NCBI GenBank assembly: GCA_003550275.1
Contig: QXCW01000002.1
Span: 1,240,001-1,304,000 of the forward strand
Length of the DNA stretch: 64,000 bases
Direction: 5' to 3'
From: Flavobacteriaceae bacterium MAR_2010_72
Lineage (GTDB): Bacteria; Bacteroidota; Bacteroidia; Flavobacteriales; Flavobacteriaceae
Shown here: one piece after another, positions 1 through 10,406 of the stretch
How the letters are laid out: every line of letters starts with the position of its first letter
Position numbering within the stretch: the first letter of the stretch is position 1
The notes under the pieces: model-generated
Databases searched by the model: none
The model's input: only the letters and a program-made list of their open reading frames with translations
What the model was told of the DNA's origin: nothing
Position numbers and translations under genes: made by a program

Positions 1-1
1 C

Positions 2-859
2 TATTTGGTACTATTGATTAATATTGGCTTACTTGTTTTGTTTGCTGAACAGTTGCCTGACATGATCCTATTGTACATTCCATTTTTACAAAACTTTACT
101 GTAGCACACCCCGACTTTTTTAGCGAAGCATGGAGCTTATCAATTGAAGAATATTCATATCTCATTTTACCTTTGCTGCTCTTTTGTGGACTGCAATTGG
201 TGCAACGGCATCAATCAAAAACGATTATTTTTTTAATGGTAACTCTGGCACTTATTGGTTTTCAATATGTAATTAAATCTCGTTTTTACATTGATGCAGA
301 CGTAAGTAGTTATAAAGACTGGAGCACTATGTTTAGAAAAGTGGTTATCTATAGATTAGATGCTGTGTATTATGGCTTTGTCTTAATTTATTTATGTCGT
401 TTGTATCCAAACATAATCAGGAATTATGATAAACTGTTCTTAACCATCGGCTTGCTTTTATTTGGGAGTACTCATGTGTTTATATTTGTGTTTTCTATAT
501 TACCTCAAACACATTTAGGATTTTATGTGTTTGGATATTTAACATTGATTGCAACCTGTTGTGCCTTGGTCTTTCCTGCATTTTTAAAGCTAAAAAAGCA
601 AGGTTGGTTCGGTGGGCTCATCTACTTTTTAAGTACAAGGTCTTATGCTATTTATTTGTTGAATTATTCCATTGTGCTTTTAAGCTTGCAAAAGTTAATC
701 AACTTTGAGGAAATGTCATTCTCAATTAAACTAGGAGTTTTAGTTTTATTTTTGGTCTTGACTTTAATTTTTTCAAATATACTATATTGTTATTTTGAAA
801 AGCCAATCTTAAATTATCGGGATAAAACCTATTCAAAATCAAAAATAACATCTAAATAG
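2..859 (+). CDS. Acyltransferase-3 family membrane protein (OafA/YrhL-like), 3' part
   Basis: The reading frame is open to the window edge, so the N-terminus is missing and a TTG at position 5 should not be taken as the start. About 285 residues remain. The visible part is rich in hydrophobic helices, roughly eight, and carries the block EAWSLSIEEYSYLILPLLL, which is typical of acyltransferase-3 proteins that acylate surface sugars (O-antigen, exopolysaccharide) from within the inner membrane. The C-terminus is a short basic tail ending in KSKITSK. The substrate cannot be told from the sequence. Nothing links it to aconitase downstream, which has its own candidate promoter. Confidence 0.8.
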   Translation, partial: YLVLLINIGLLVLFAEQLPDMILLYIPFLQNFTVAHPDFFSEAWSLSIEEYSYLILPLLLFCGLQLVQRHQSKTIIFLMVTLALIGFQYVIKSRFYIDADVSSYKDWSTMFRKVVIYRLDAVYYGFVLIYLCRLYPNIIRNYDKLFLTIGLLLFGSTHVFIFVFSILPQTHLGFYVFGYLTLIATCCALVFPAFLKLKKQGWFGGLIYFLSTRSYAIYLLNYSIVLLSLQKLINFEEMSFSIKLGVLVLFLVLTLIFSNILYCYFEKPILNYRDKTYSKSKITSK

Positions 860-872
860 AAGAGATGTTATT
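844..872 (+). terminator. Hairpin at end of acyltransferase gene
   Basis: A 10-bp perfect inverted repeat (AATAACATCT / AGATGTTATT) with a 9-nt loop spans the stop codon. No run of T follows directly, so it could be a weak terminator or an mRNA 3'-end stabilising hairpin rather than a strong intrinsic terminator. Confidence 0.4.
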
Positions 873-1017
873 CAATAATAAAATTGTTGAATTGCAATTT
901 TTGTCTATTTATATTTATGGATTATTCAATAATAGTATGCAGAAATAAGGTTTATTTGGCAGATATTTAGTAATTACCAGATTTTGTTACATATTTTCAA
1001 ATGCCACTAAAAATTTG

Positions 1018-1026
1018 TAATTTTGC
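1018..1026 (+). promoter_or_regulatory. Candidate -7 promoter element of the aconitase gene
   Basis: TAATTTTGC matches the Bacteroidota primary sigma -7 consensus TAnnTTTG plus a pyrimidine. It lies 52 bp before the aconitase start, which would give a leader of roughly 45-50 nt. No TTTG lies at the usual -33 spacing; the nearest, at 983-986, is too far upstream. The call therefore rests on the -7 box and its position only. Confidence 0.5.
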
Positions 1027-1078
1027 AGTCCTATGATTATAGGAGTTTAACTATTAAAACAACCTTTAAAAAACTAAT

Positions 1079-3343
1079 ATGGCATTCGATATTGATATGA
1101 TAAAAAAGGTGTATTCAACAATGGCAGAGCGTGTTGATAAAGCCCGCGAAGTTGTTGGTAAGCCTTTAACGCTTTCAGAAAAGATTTTATACTCTCATTT
1201 ATGGGATGGAACGCCAACCACCGCTTACAGAAGAGGAAAAGATTACGTTGATTTTGCACCAGACCGAATTGCATGTCAGGATGCAACAGCCCAAATGGCC
1301 TTATTGCAGTTTATGCAAGCAGGAAAATCTAAAGTTGCTGTACCAACAACGGTACATTGTGATCACTTGATTCAGGCAAAACAAGGTGCTGTTGCAGATT
1401 TAAAACGTGCAAATGAAACGAGTAATGAAGTCTTCGACTTTTTAGCATCAGTATCAAACAAATACGGTATTGGTTTTTGGAAACCAGGAGCAGGAATTAT
1501 TCATCAAGTGGTGTTAGAAAATTATGCATTTCCAGGTGGAATGATGATTGGCACAGATTCTCATACGGTTAATGCTGGAGGATTGGGCATGGTGGCCATT
1601 GGTGTTGGTGGAGCAGATGCAGTAGATGTTATGGCTGGTATGGCTTGGGAACTTAAATTCCCTAAACTTATTGGGGTTAAATTAACTGGTAAACTGAATG
1701 GCTGGACCTCTGCAAAAGATGTGATCTTGAAGGTAGCCGGTATTTTAACCGTTAAAGGTGGTACGGGAGCAATTGTAGAGTATTTTGGTGAAGGTGCCAA
1801 AAATTTGTCATGTACAGGAAAAGGAACCATTTGTAACATGGGTGCCGAAATTGGAGCAACAACTTCTACCTTTGGTTATGACGATTCTATGGAGCGCTAT
1901 TTAAGAGCTACTGATAGAGCCGAAATTGCAGATGAAGCTAATAAAATTAGACCTTATTTAACAGCAGATTCTGAAGTATATGCAAACCCAGAAACCTATT
2001 TTGATCAGGTGATTGAAATTGATCTAGATACATTACGTCCACATTTAAATGGTCCTTTTACACCAGACTTGGCAACGCCTGTTGGTGAATTAGGCGAAAA
2101 AGCCAAAACTAATGGCTGGCCTATTAAAGTAGATTGGGGACTGATAGGTTCGTGTACCAATTCTTCTTATGAAGATTTAACCCGTGCTGCATCTATTGCA
2201 AAGCAAGCCGTGGATAAAAAGATAAAAGCGAAATCAGACTTCGGAATCAACCCAGGATCAGAACAAATACGGTTTACCGCCGAGCGTGATGGTATTCTAA
2301 AAATATTTGAAGATTTAAATGCTACGATTTTTACTAACGCTTGTGGCCCTTGTATTGGGCAGTGGGATAGAAGTGATTTAAAAGGGGATGAGAAGAATAC
2401 TATTGTGCATTCCTTCAATAGAAACTTCTCAAAACGTGCCGATGGTAATCCAAATACACATGCTTTTGTTGGGTCACCAGAAATGGTAGCAGCTATTGCT
2501 ATTTCAGGGCGCTTGGATTTTGACCCAATGAATGATACGCTGATAAATGAAGATGGACAACAAGTAAAGCTTGATGAACCAAGAGGTATTGAATTACCGC
2601 CATTAGGATTTGATGTAGAAGATGCAGGGTATGTTGAACCAGTTGCAGATGGGAGCAAAGTAAATGTTTCCGTAAGTCCAACTTCTGAACGTTTACAGTT
2701 GTTAACACCATTCGAACCCATTGGGAACGAGATCAAAGATGCTAAATTATTGATTAAAGCCTTTGGAAAATGTACTACAGATCATATTTCTATGGCTGGC
2801 CCTTGGTTACGATTTAGAGGACATTTAGATAATATATCTAATAACTGCTTAATTGGAGCAGTTAATGCTTATAACAAAAAAACCAACTTTGTTAAAAATC
2901 AGTTGACCAATGAATATGGCGGCGTACCAGATGTGCAGCGTGCTTATAAGGCGGCAGGAATAAAATCTATTGTAGTTGGCGATCACAATTATGGTGAAGG
3001 ATCATCTCGTGAACATGCAGCTATGGAGCCAAGACACTTGGGTGTTGCAGCTGTTTTGGTAAAATCATTTGCAAGGATCCATGAAACCAACCTTAAAAAA
3101 CAAGGAATGTTAGCCTTGACTTTTGCTAACGAAAGTGATTATGATAAAATTCAGGAAGACGATACTATTAATTTCTTGGATTTAAATGAATTTGCACCTG
3201 ATAAGCCTTTAACAATTGAATTTGTTCATGCGGATGGCAGCAAGGATGTAATTAAAGTAAATCATACTTACAATCAAGCACAGATTGACTGGTACAATGA
3301 AGGTTCAGCACTTAATTTAATTAAGCGACAAAACGCTTCTTAA
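1079..3343 (+). CDS. acn: Aconitate hydratase
   Basis: Complete 754-residue aconitase, cytosolic, isomerising citrate to isocitrate in the TCA cycle. The large [4Fe-4S] domain is seen in [11 protein letters not shown] (first cluster cysteine) and ACGPCIGQW (the second and third cysteines). The swivel domain in the C-terminal quarter shows [19 protein letters not shown], with the active-site Ser-Arg. Length and layout fit the mitochondrial-type, monofunctional aconitase common in Bacteroidota. A candidate TAnnTTTG box precedes it and a strong intrinsic terminator follows. The oddity is that codons 661-754, the 3' UTR and the terminator recur at 32551-32891 with about 97% identity, so the present 3' end may be a replacement brought in with the adjacent island. 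Confidence 0.97.
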   Translation: MAFDIDMIKKVYSTMAERVDKAREVVGKPLTLSEKILYSHLWDGTPTTAYRRGKDYVDFAPDRIACQDATAQMALLQFMQAGKSKVAVPTTVHCDHLIQAKQGAVADLKRANETSNEVFDFLASVSNKYGIGFWKPGAGIIHQVVLENYAFPGGMMIGTDSHTVNAGGLGMVAIGVGGADAVDVMAGMAWELKFPKLIGVKLTGKLNGWTSAKDVILKVAGILTVKGGTGAIVEYFGEGAKNLSCTGKGTICNMGAEIGATTSTFGYDDSMERYLRATDRAEIADEANKIRPYLTADSEVYANPETYFDQVIEIDLDTLRPHLNGPFTPDLATPVGELGEKAKTNGWPIKVDWGLIGSCTNSSYEDLTRAASIAKQAVDKKIKAKSDFGINPGSEQIRFTAERDGILKIFEDLNATIFTNACGPCIGQWDRSDLKGDEKNTIVHSFNRNFSKRADGNPNTHAFVGSPEMVAAIAISGRLDFDPMNDTLINEDGQQVKLDEPRGIELPPLGFDVEDAGYVEPVADGSKVNVSVSPTSERLQLLTPFEPIGNEIKDAKLLIKAFGKCTTDHISMAGPWLRFRGHLDNISNNCLIGAVNAYNKKTNFVKNQLTNEYGGVPDVQRAYKAAGIKSIVVGDHNYGEGSSREHAAMEPRHLGVAAVLVKSFARIHETNLKKQGMLALTFANESDYDKIQEDDTINFLDLNEFAPDKPLTIEFVHADGSKDVIKVNHTYNQAQIDWYNEGSALNLIKRQNAS

Positions 3344-3399
3344 TTTAAGATACAGTTCTATATTTAAAAACTCCTGATGTATTCAGGAGTTTTTTTTTT
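3059..3399 (+). repeat. Direct repeat copy A: aconitase 3' end plus terminator
   Basis: This 341-bp stretch is repeated in the same orientation at 32551-32891, 29,492 bp away. Read by eye, there are about eight substitutions plus length changes in the A run before, and the T run of, the terminator. Inside the coding part five of the six changed codons are synonymous; the exception is Pro versus Ile after FAPDK. Copy A is joined to the complete gene. The repeat brackets the whole glycan-utilisation locus. Confidence 0.95.
3366..3397 (+). terminator. Intrinsic terminator of aconitase (copy A)
   Basis: AAAAACTCCTGA, loop TGTAT, TCAGGAGTTTTT and a further T run make a perfect stem followed by U-rich RNA. 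It is A-rich on the other side, so it should also work on the reverse strand. The same terminator occurs in the duplicated copy near 32.87 kb. Confidence 0.9.
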
Positions 3400-4014
3400 C
3401 AATAATTAACCTTTTTTCAAAATTTTAAAGATTTCAGAATTAGCTATATATTGATAGTTTTTTCGATCTGTTACCATATTGACCCTAATTCCAAGGCAAC
3501 ATACCATCCGAAATCAACTTTATCAAGATTTGTGCCTTTTAGGCTTCAATGGTTGAAAAAGTAATTTAAATACCTTGACAAATTGTGAAGGAAGCGATTT
3601 CCTTTTTAATCGTGATTTGAAGAAGCTATTCTATTCTTTCTTTTCACTAAAATATTTTATAGGGATTACAGATCATTTTTATTGTGTATTTTTCAAGATT
3701 CAATTTTGAAAAACTCTTACCGGGCTTTTTTAGAATCAAGCCAATTCCCTAGAATAAGTATTGTTTGTAATATGATTAGTCCTTGATTTGGAATTAATTA
3801 ATGAAATTAATCAAAACTTAATCCCGCATTAATCGGCAATTAATTAATTAATTAAGTTGATAAAAATATATTTACTTGCTTTAAATCGATTGTGATAATG
3901 ACTGTTTTGGTTTAAGAAATCATAAAGTGCTTTTTCGAAAAAATGACAATTATAAATGAATTGTGAAATACTAAAAATTAACCTATTTAGAACTAAACAA
4001 CCAGATTTTAATTT
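3400..4014. other. Intergenic region upstream of the PUL operon
   Basis: About 615 bp with no convincing gene. It is AT-rich and contains a run of TTAA/ATTA palindromic motifs around 3798-3857. It presumably holds the promoter and operator of the susC operon. I see no TAnnTTTG box close to the susC start and cannot name an operator. Confidence 0.5.
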
Positions 4015-7000
4015 ATGAAGAACAAATTTATTTCAACGAATAATGTTTGTAAGTGGCCAAAAAAAGGCGGCTTGATAATGCGAGGTGCTTTTTTGTGCAT
4101 TCTTTTGTTATCAATTTCCATAACCGGTTATTCACAAACTCAAAAAAGCATTGTTTCAGGAGTTGTTAGTTATGAAGACGGTGCACCACTTCCCGGAGCC
4201 AACATATTTATTAAGGGAACAACGGCTGGAGCTAGTACAGATTTTGATGGTAAATACACCATGTCTGTGTCCGTCGGTCAAACGCTAGTTTTCTCATATG
4301 TAGGTATGGGCTCTCAAGAGTTCTTGTATAATGGCGAGGAAACATTAAATGTAACATTGCAATCGTTAACCGATCAACTCGGAGAAGTAACTCTGGTGGC
4401 ATTCGGAAGGCAAAAAAAGGAAAGTGTTATAGGATCAGTTTCAACAATAAACCCATCAGAACTAAAAATACCAAGTAGTAACCTAACCACCGCTTTGGCT
4501 GGACGTATGTCTGGAATTATTTCCTACCAAAGAAGTGGTGAACCAGGGCGAGATAATGCCGATTTCTTTATTCGTGGTGTTACCACCTTCGGCTATAAAC
4601 AATCACCTCTTATTTTGATTGATGGGATTGAATTAACAACTACAGATTTAGCACGTTTGCAGCCTGACGATATTGAGAGTTTTTCAATAATGAAAGATGC
4701 TACGGCCACCGCTTTATATGGAGCAAGAGGTGCTAATGGTGTTATATTGGTAAGCACCAAAGAAGGGAAAACAGGACCTGCAAAGTTAAATGTTAGGTAC
4801 GAACGCTCTATATCCTCACCAACACGTTCTCTAAAAATAGCCGATCCAATAACCTATATGAGGATGCATAATGAAGCCATTGCAACAAGAGATCCGCTAG
4901 GAGGCCGTGCATACTCATTGGAGAAGATTAAAATTACACAGCAGGCCGACCGTAACCAGTATGTGTATCCAGCTGTGGACTGGTTTGATGAAATGTTTGA
5001 AAAGACCACGCATACCGATCGTTTTAATTTTAATGTAAGCGGTGGCGGTGACGTGGCTCGTTATTATTTAGCAAGTACGGTAAATTCGGATAATGGAATT
5101 TTAAAAGAAGACAATCGAAATAACTTTAATAGCAATATTAATTTCAAGCGTATATCATTACGATCAAACATTAATATCGATATTACGAACACCACCGAGG
5201 TTTCTGTGAGGTTTAATGGTAATTTTGATGACTATACAGGGCCGATAGATAGTGGTGAGGACCTTTATAAAAAGGCATTAAAAACTAATCCAGTATTATA
5301 TCCTAAATTTTATGCTCCCGATGTGACCTATGCAGGAACGCAGCATATTCTTTTTGGAAACGATGGCCAAAATGGCGATTATCTCAATCCGTACGCCGAT
5401 ATGGTTAGAGGGTATAAAGATGAAAGTAGGAGCATGCTATTGGCAACGATAGAGTTAAAACAAGATCTAAACTTTATAGCCGAAGGCTTAACGGCACGGG
5501 TAATGGGTAACACCACTAGGGAATCCTTTTACAACCTAAACCGTTTTTATAATCCATTTTATTATAATATTGCGAGCTACGACTTGGGGATTGATCAATA
5601 TTTATTGTATGAGTTAAACCCAAATGAAGGCACCGAATTTTTAGATTATAGTGAAGGCAATAAAATTATCACTACATCTTTTTATGGCGAAGCTGCTGTA
5701 AACTATAACCGTACCTTTAAGGACCAGCATACTATTACGGGAATGTTGGTAGGTATCATGAGAGAACAAAAATTCGCCAATGCAGGTGATCTTGAACGAT
5801 CATTGCCATTCCGTAATTTAGGGGTATCAGGTAGATTTACCTATGCTTTTGATAGCCGGTATTTTGCCGAATTTAATTTTGGATATAACGGTTCTGAACG
5901 TTTTGCTAAAAAAGAGCGTTTTGGGTTTTTCCCTTCAGCGGGTATTGCCTGGCTTGTGTCCAACGAAAAATCTTGGGAGTCCATAAAAGATGTCGTCCAT
6001 AAATTTAAAATAAAATCGACTTATGGTATTGTTGGTAACGACGCCATTGGTGATGTAAATGACAGGTTCTTTTACCTTTCAGAGGTAAACATGAATGCTG
6101 GTGACCATGGTACTTCATTTGGATTAAACTTTAATGAATATATTCCAGGAATAAGTATAGAACGTTACGGTAACGACCAGATTACATGGGAAACGGCTAA
6201 AATGATGAACCTCGGAATAGAAATTGGCTTGTTTAAATCAATTGAAATACAAGCCGACTTTTTTCAACAGGACCGCGACAATATTTTAATGGATCGTTCG
6301 CAAATCCCCTCAACAATGGGATTACAAGTACCATTGCGAGCAAACGTTGGAGAAGCATCTTCACGGGGGTTTGAAGTATCAGTTGATTATAACGAGAGTT
6401 TTGCCAATGGTCTTTGGCTCTCTGCTAGAGGAAATTTTACCTATGCCACAAGCGAATTTGAAGTCTTTGAAGAGTTGGATTATGTTGGCGCAGGTCTGCC
6501 TTGGAAATCAAGAATAGGGAATTCTTTAGACCAACCTTATGGGCTTATTGCAGAGCGACTTTTTATAGATGAAGCAGACATTGCGAATGCGCCACTACAA
6601 ACTTTTGGTGAGTATATGGCCGGTGATATTAAATATAAGGACATCAATAACGATGGCTTGATAGACACTAACGACGAAGTGCCAATTGGTTACCCAACAA
6701 GGCCAGAAATTATATATGGTTTTGGCGCTTCAGCTGGTTACAAAGGATTTGACTTATCGTTCTTCTTCCAAGGATCTGCAAGATCATCATTCTTTATTGA
6801 TGCCTATAATACCGCACCATTTATAGACACTAGCGATTCAAAGATTGGAAATAATGCCTTGTTGCAAGTTTGGGCAGACGATCATTGGTCCGAAGATAAC
6901 CGCGACTTATATGCAGCTTGGCCTAGGCTATCAGATCAAGTAGTAGATAATAACAACCGACCAAGTACATGGTTTTTAAGAGACGGTGCTTTTTTAAGGT

Positions 7001-7203
7001 TAAAGTCGGTAGAGCTAGGATATACCATGCCCAAAAATAAAATAACGTCGAATTTAAAAATTTCTGATATGAGATTTTACTTAAGTGGCACTAATTTATT
7101 AACCATAAGCGCCTTTAAATTATGGGATGTAGAAATGGGAGGCAATGGACTTGGTTACCCAATTCAGAAAGTTATTAATTTAGGTGTAAATGTTAATTTT
7201 TAA
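4015..7203 (+). CDS. SusC/RagA-family TonB-linked outer membrane transporter
   Basis: 1062-residue outer-membrane receptor that imports oligosaccharides with TonB energy. Order of domains: signal peptide ending near YSQ; carboxypeptidase-D-regulatory-like beta domain (about residues 45-125, with SGVVSYEDGAPLPGANIFIKG); plug with the SusC-type signature (GEVTLVAFGRQKKES, then LILIDGIEL, DIESFSIMKDATATALYGARGANGVILVSTK); a long C-terminal beta barrel ending in INLGVNVNF. An internal ATG at 4078 (MRGAFLCILLL) would give a more ordinary signal peptide, so the exact start is uncertain. It is the first gene of a nine-cistron forward operon running to 23772 and is followed after 10 bp by its SusD partner. 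The specificity is inferred from the GH92 genes downstream. Confidence 0.96.
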   Translation: MKNKFISTNNVCKWPKKGGLIMRGAFLCILLLSISITGYSQTQKSIVSGVVSYEDGAPLPGANIFIKGTTAGASTDFDGKYTMSVSVGQTLVFSYVGMGSQEFLYNGEETLNVTLQSLTDQLGEVTLVAFGRQKKESVIGSVSTINPSELKIPSSNLTTALAGRMSGIISYQRSGEPGRDNADFFIRGVTTFGYKQSPLILIDGIELTTTDLARLQPDDIESFSIMKDATATALYGARGANGVILVSTKEGKTGPAKLNVRYERSISSPTRSLKIADPITYMRMHNEAIATRDPLGGRAYSLEKIKITQQADRNQYVYPAVDWFDEMFEKTTHTDRFNFNVSGGGDVARYYLASTVNSDNGILKEDNRNNFNSNINFKRISLRSNINIDITNTTEVSVRFNGNFDDYTGPIDSGEDLYKKALKTNPVLYPKFYAPDVTYAGTQHILFGNDGQNGDYLNPYADMVRGYKDESRSMLLATIELKQDLNFIAEGLTARVMGNTTRESFYNLNRFYNPFYYNIASYDLGIDQYLLYELNPNEGTEFLDYSEGNKIITTSFYGEAAVNYNRTFKDQHTITGMLVGIMREQKFANAGDLERSLPFRNLGVSGRFTYAFDSRYFAEFNFGYNGSERFAKKERFGFFPSAGIAWLVSNEKSWESIKDVVHKFKIKSTYGIVGNDAIGDVNDRFFYLSEVNMNAGDHGTSFGLNFNEYIPGISIERYGNDQITWETAKMMNLGIEIGLFKSIEIQADFFQQDRDNILMDRSQIPSTMGLQVPLRANVGEASSRGFEVSVDYNESFANGLWLSARGNFTYATSEFEVFEELDYVGAGLPWKSRIGNSLDQPYGLIAERLFIDEADIANAPLQTFGEYMAGDIKYKDINNDGLIDTNDEVPIGYPTRPEIIYGFGASAGYKGFDLSFFFQGSARSSFFIDAYNTAPFIDTSDSKIGNNALLQVWADDHWSEDNRDLYAAWPRLSDQVVDNNNRPSTWFLRDGAFLRLKSVELGYTMPKNKITSNLKISDMRFYLSGTNLLTISAFKLWDVEMGGNGLGYPIQKVINLGVNVNF

Positions 7204-7213
7204 ACAAATCAGA

Positions 7214-9142
7214 ATGAAAAAATATATCGTAATTCTAGTCGTATTTATAATGTCAAGTTGTAACGATTATTTGGATGTTGTTCCTGATAATATTGCAACA
7301 GTTGAGATTGCATTTAATAATAGAGCTTCGGCCGAACAGTTTTTAGCAACCTGTTATAGTTATGTCCCAGAGCATGCACATGTTGAACAAAACTTTGCGC
7401 TCATGGCAGGGGATGATGTTTGGTATTATACCGATAATGATTTTTATGTTAACAACCAGACAAGTGCTCGTTTGGCCAGAGGTATGCAAAATGCAACCGA
7501 TCCTTATTTAAATTATTGGGATGGTCAGCGAGGCGCTACAAATATGTACGAAGCCATAAGGGATTGTAATATCTTCCTTGAAAATTTAACCGATATTCCA
7601 GGTTTAGCACTAAATGAAAAAAACCGTTGGATTGCCGAGGTAAAAACACTAAAGGCATTCTACCACTTCTGGTTACTCCGAATGTACGGACCAATTCCTA
7701 TTATGGATGTTAATGTTCCTGTTGATGCTGATGTGAACGAAGTACAGGTAAAACGTGCCCCAGTAGACAAGGTTGTAAACTATGTTGTTAATTTATTAGA
7801 TGAGGCTATTGACAGTAATTATTTATTTGATAATATAACATCAATCCATACAGATTATGGTCGATTAACATTGCCTGCTGCAAAAGCTATAAAGGCAAAA
7901 GTACTTATGTTGTCTGCAAGTCCGCTATTTAATGGAAACACAGATTACAGCGGTTTTATTGATGACGATGGAAACAATTTAATCAACACCGTCTACGACT
8001 CCAATAAATGGGTCCTTGCTAAAGATGCTTGTCTGGACGCGATTTTAACAGCAGAGAGTGTCGGACATAAATTATATGCGTTTACAGACTTACTGCCGAT
8101 AGGTGAAATTAACGACGAAATAAGAGAAGAACTTACTCAAAGAGCAACCATTACCGATCGATTTAACGAAGAACTTATTTGGGGTATCGATCAAAGCTGG
8201 ACAGGCGATTTACAAGCGTGGTGCCATCCAAGATGGACTGGAGAACACACTGCTAACTTTAACTTCACCAAACAATCACATGCACCTACGCTTAATATGG
8301 TAGAAGATTATTACACCGTAAACGGTGTACCTATTGATGAAGACAATGGATGGGACTACAACAACCGATACCAAGTCGTAGCTGTTAGTGACCAAATGGC
8401 AGATGATCATGAATATTATATCCAACGCGGTTTTGAAACCGCAACATTACATACCTATAGGGAGGCTCGTTTTTATGCAACGGTTGGATTTGATGGTGGA
8501 AAATGGTTTTCCATGGAAAGCGACGATATAGAAGACCTACCATATCTTCAGGCAAAAGCTGGTCAAACCTCTGGGAAAATAGGATTAGAAATATATTCGG
8601 CCACAGGCTATTTTACTAAAAAGTTGGTAAATTATGAAAACATAATCACCACCAATAACATGGTGGTTCAAGGCTTTGTATTTCCAATAATTAGATTGAG
8701 TGATTTATACCTAATGTTTGCCGAGGCTGCTAACGAAGTAAAAGCTACTCCAGATGCCGAAGTGTATGAATACATTCAAAAAGTAAGACATAAAGCAGGG
8801 TTGGACGAAGGGTCTGATTTGGTGACCACATGGGCATTACATTCAAGAAAACCTAACAAACCAACAACTCAAGATGGTATGCGTGAGATAATTAGGCAAG
8901 AGAGACGTATAGAACTTTCTTTTGAAGGACATCGCTACTGGGATATAAGACGTTGGAAATTAGCTACCGAGTATTTTAGTCGTCCAATTAAAGGTTGGAA
9001 TATCCAAGGCACAGATTCCCAAGGATTCTATCAAGTTAAAAACATCTTTTTTAGAGATTTCCTTACCAAAGATTACTTATGGCCTATTAGTCAGGACGAA
9101 AGACTTAGAAACCCTAACTTAATACAAAATCCAGGATGGTAA
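7214..9142 (+). CDS. SusD/RagB-family glycan-binding lipoprotein
   Basis: 642 residues from the chosen start, which gives a clean lipoprotein signal (MKKYIVILVVFIMSSC) 10 bp after susC. An upstream ATG at 7190 would overlap susC and spoil the signal peptide. Cys17 is followed by NDYLD, with acidic residues that fit surface export of lipoproteins in this phylum. The body has the SusD tetratricopeptide-like scaffold and the C-terminal block RQERRIELSFEGHRYWDIRRW, which is highly characteristic of the family. It forms the lid of the SusC transporter and binds the glycan at the cell surface. Confidence 0.96.
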   Translation: MKKYIVILVVFIMSSCNDYLDVVPDNIATVEIAFNNRASAEQFLATCYSYVPEHAHVEQNFALMAGDDVWYYTDNDFYVNNQTSARLARGMQNATDPYLNYWDGQRGATNMYEAIRDCNIFLENLTDIPGLALNEKNRWIAEVKTLKAFYHFWLLRMYGPIPIMDVNVPVDADVNEVQVKRAPVDKVVNYVVNLLDEAIDSNYLFDNITSIHTDYGRLTLPAAKAIKAKVLMLSASPLFNGNTDYSGFIDDDGNNLINTVYDSNKWVLAKDACLDAILTAESVGHKLYAFTDLLPIGEINDEIREELTQRATITDRFNEELIWGIDQSWTGDLQAWCHPRWTGEHTANFNFTKQSHAPTLNMVEDYYTVNGVPIDEDNGWDYNNRYQVVAVSDQMADDHEYYIQRGFETATLHTYREARFYATVGFDGGKWFSMESDDIEDLPYLQAKAGQTSGKIGLEIYSATGYFTKKLVNYENIITTNNMVVQGFVFPIIRLSDLYLMFAEAANEVKATPDAEVYEYIQKVRHKAGLDEGSDLVTTWALHSRKPNKPTTQDGMREIIRQERRIELSFEGHRYWDIRRWKLATEYFSRPIKGWNIQGTDSQGFYQVKNIFFRDFLTKDYLWPISQDERLRNPNLIQNPGW

Positions 9143-9177
9143 TAAAAGAGTCCATATTAAAATTAAAATTTAGACAA

Positions 9178-10386
9178 ATGAAAAAATATATTGGTTTAGC
9201 AATTTTTGTTTTAGCAATTGCTTTGTATTGTGGGTGCCAAGCCGACGATGGACACCATCCGTATGGATCAGATGGAGTCGCACCAGGTCTGGTAACTGTG
9301 AATAGTATAAATAATATACCTGGAGGTGCAATAATTCATTTTACACCACCTTCAGACGTCGATGTACTTTATGTGCAGGCAACTTTCAAGGACGATCAAG
9401 GACGACATAGAGAAGTTAAAGTATCGCACGTAATCGATTCGTTGGTTATAGAAGGCTTTGGCCAAGTTGGGGATTATAAGGTAATACTTAATGCTGTGGA
9501 TCGCGGTGAAAATTTTTCTGAAGATACAGAAGTAACTATTTCGCCTTTAACACCACCCGTGCAATTGATTTTTCCAACTTTGCGAGGGGAAGTGGATTTT
9601 GGAGGGATAAAAGTTTCTTATGAAAATCCACTAAAAGCCGAAGTATCTTTAAATGTCATTGTATTTGACGAAACACAGGACGATTTTGTCTATCGCGAGT
9701 CGTTTTTTACCAGCCAAGCCTCCGGAAGCTATACATTTAGAGGTTATGAAGCTGTAAGAACACAGTTCGGCGTGTATGTGGAAGATCGTTGGGAAAATGT
9801 TTCTGATACCATTTACTTTGAAGTCACACCTATACCAGATGAATTTTTGGACAAATCCTTGTTCTCTGTCTTTACCTTACAGGGTGATAAAGATTTTAAT
9901 GACTACGGTTTCAATGAAGCTCAAATGTGGGATAACAGATGGAGCGATCAATGGAATTGTGGGCACACCGATTTTCTAACAAACTTACCTCATTATTTAA
10001 CGGTCAATTTAGGAGTGAATGCAAAATTAAGCCGCTTTAAATTATACCAACGTGGCGGTGACGAACTCTATAAGCACGGTAATCCAAAACGTTTCAATAT
10101 ATATGGGGTAAAAGATATTAATAGCTTACCACCTTATAATCCCGCCAACCCAAATGCAGGTTGGACCTTGTTAAAGGAGTGCGTATCGTTTAAACCTTCA
10201 GGCTTGCCAGTTGGCCAAACTACAGCCGAAGACCATGAGTACCAAAACAAAGGCGAAGATTTTGATTTTGATGTGAACAATTTGATCGAGGTCAAATATA
10301 TCCGAATCGAAGTGTTAGAAAATTGGGGATCAATCAACGGAACGGTAATAGGAGAATTGTCCTTTTGGGGTGAAATTTCTGAATAA
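9178..10386 (+). CDS. Surface lipoprotein with DUF4959/DUF5126/DUF5000-type domains
   Basis: 402 residues from the ATG at 9178, which yields a lipobox (ALYCGC) with QADD after the cysteine, a surface-export type sequence. The ATG at 9136 would overlap susD and adds a poor N-terminus. Two fibronectin-like beta domains (about residues 30-220) match what I know of DUF4959 and DUF5126. The C-terminal ~150 residues form a discoidin-like, carbohydrate-binding-type fold (DUF5000), with FKLYQRGG and YIRIEVLENWG. Such proteins commonly sit behind SusC/SusD in Bacteroidota PULs and serve as surface glycan-binding proteins. Family names are from memory of sequence character; no search was made. Confidence 0.8.
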   Translation: MKKYIGLAIFVLAIALYCGCQADDGHHPYGSDGVAPGLVTVNSINNIPGGAIIHFTPPSDVDVLYVQATFKDDQGRHREVKVSHVIDSLVIEGFGQVGDYKVILNAVDRGENFSEDTEVTISPLTPPVQLIFPTLRGEVDFGGIKVSYENPLKAEVSLNVIVFDETQDDFVYRESFFTSQASGSYTFRGYEAVRTQFGVYVEDRWENVSDTIYFEVTPIPDEFLDKSLFSVFTLQGDKDFNDYGFNEAQMWDNRWSDQWNCGHTDFLTNLPHYLTVNLGVNAKLSRFKLYQRGGDELYKHGNPKRFNIYGVKDINSLPPYNPANPNAGWTLLKECVSFKPSGLPVGQTTAEDHEYQNKGEDFDFDVNNLIEVKYIRIEVLENWGSINGTVIGELSFWGEISE

Positions 10387-10406
10387 TAATTAATAAACAG
10401 AAAGTT

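Noticed and set aside
3400-4014. Insertion sequence or integrase gene at the left island edge
   Set aside because: No open frame of useful size and no terminal inverted repeats could be seen on either strand.
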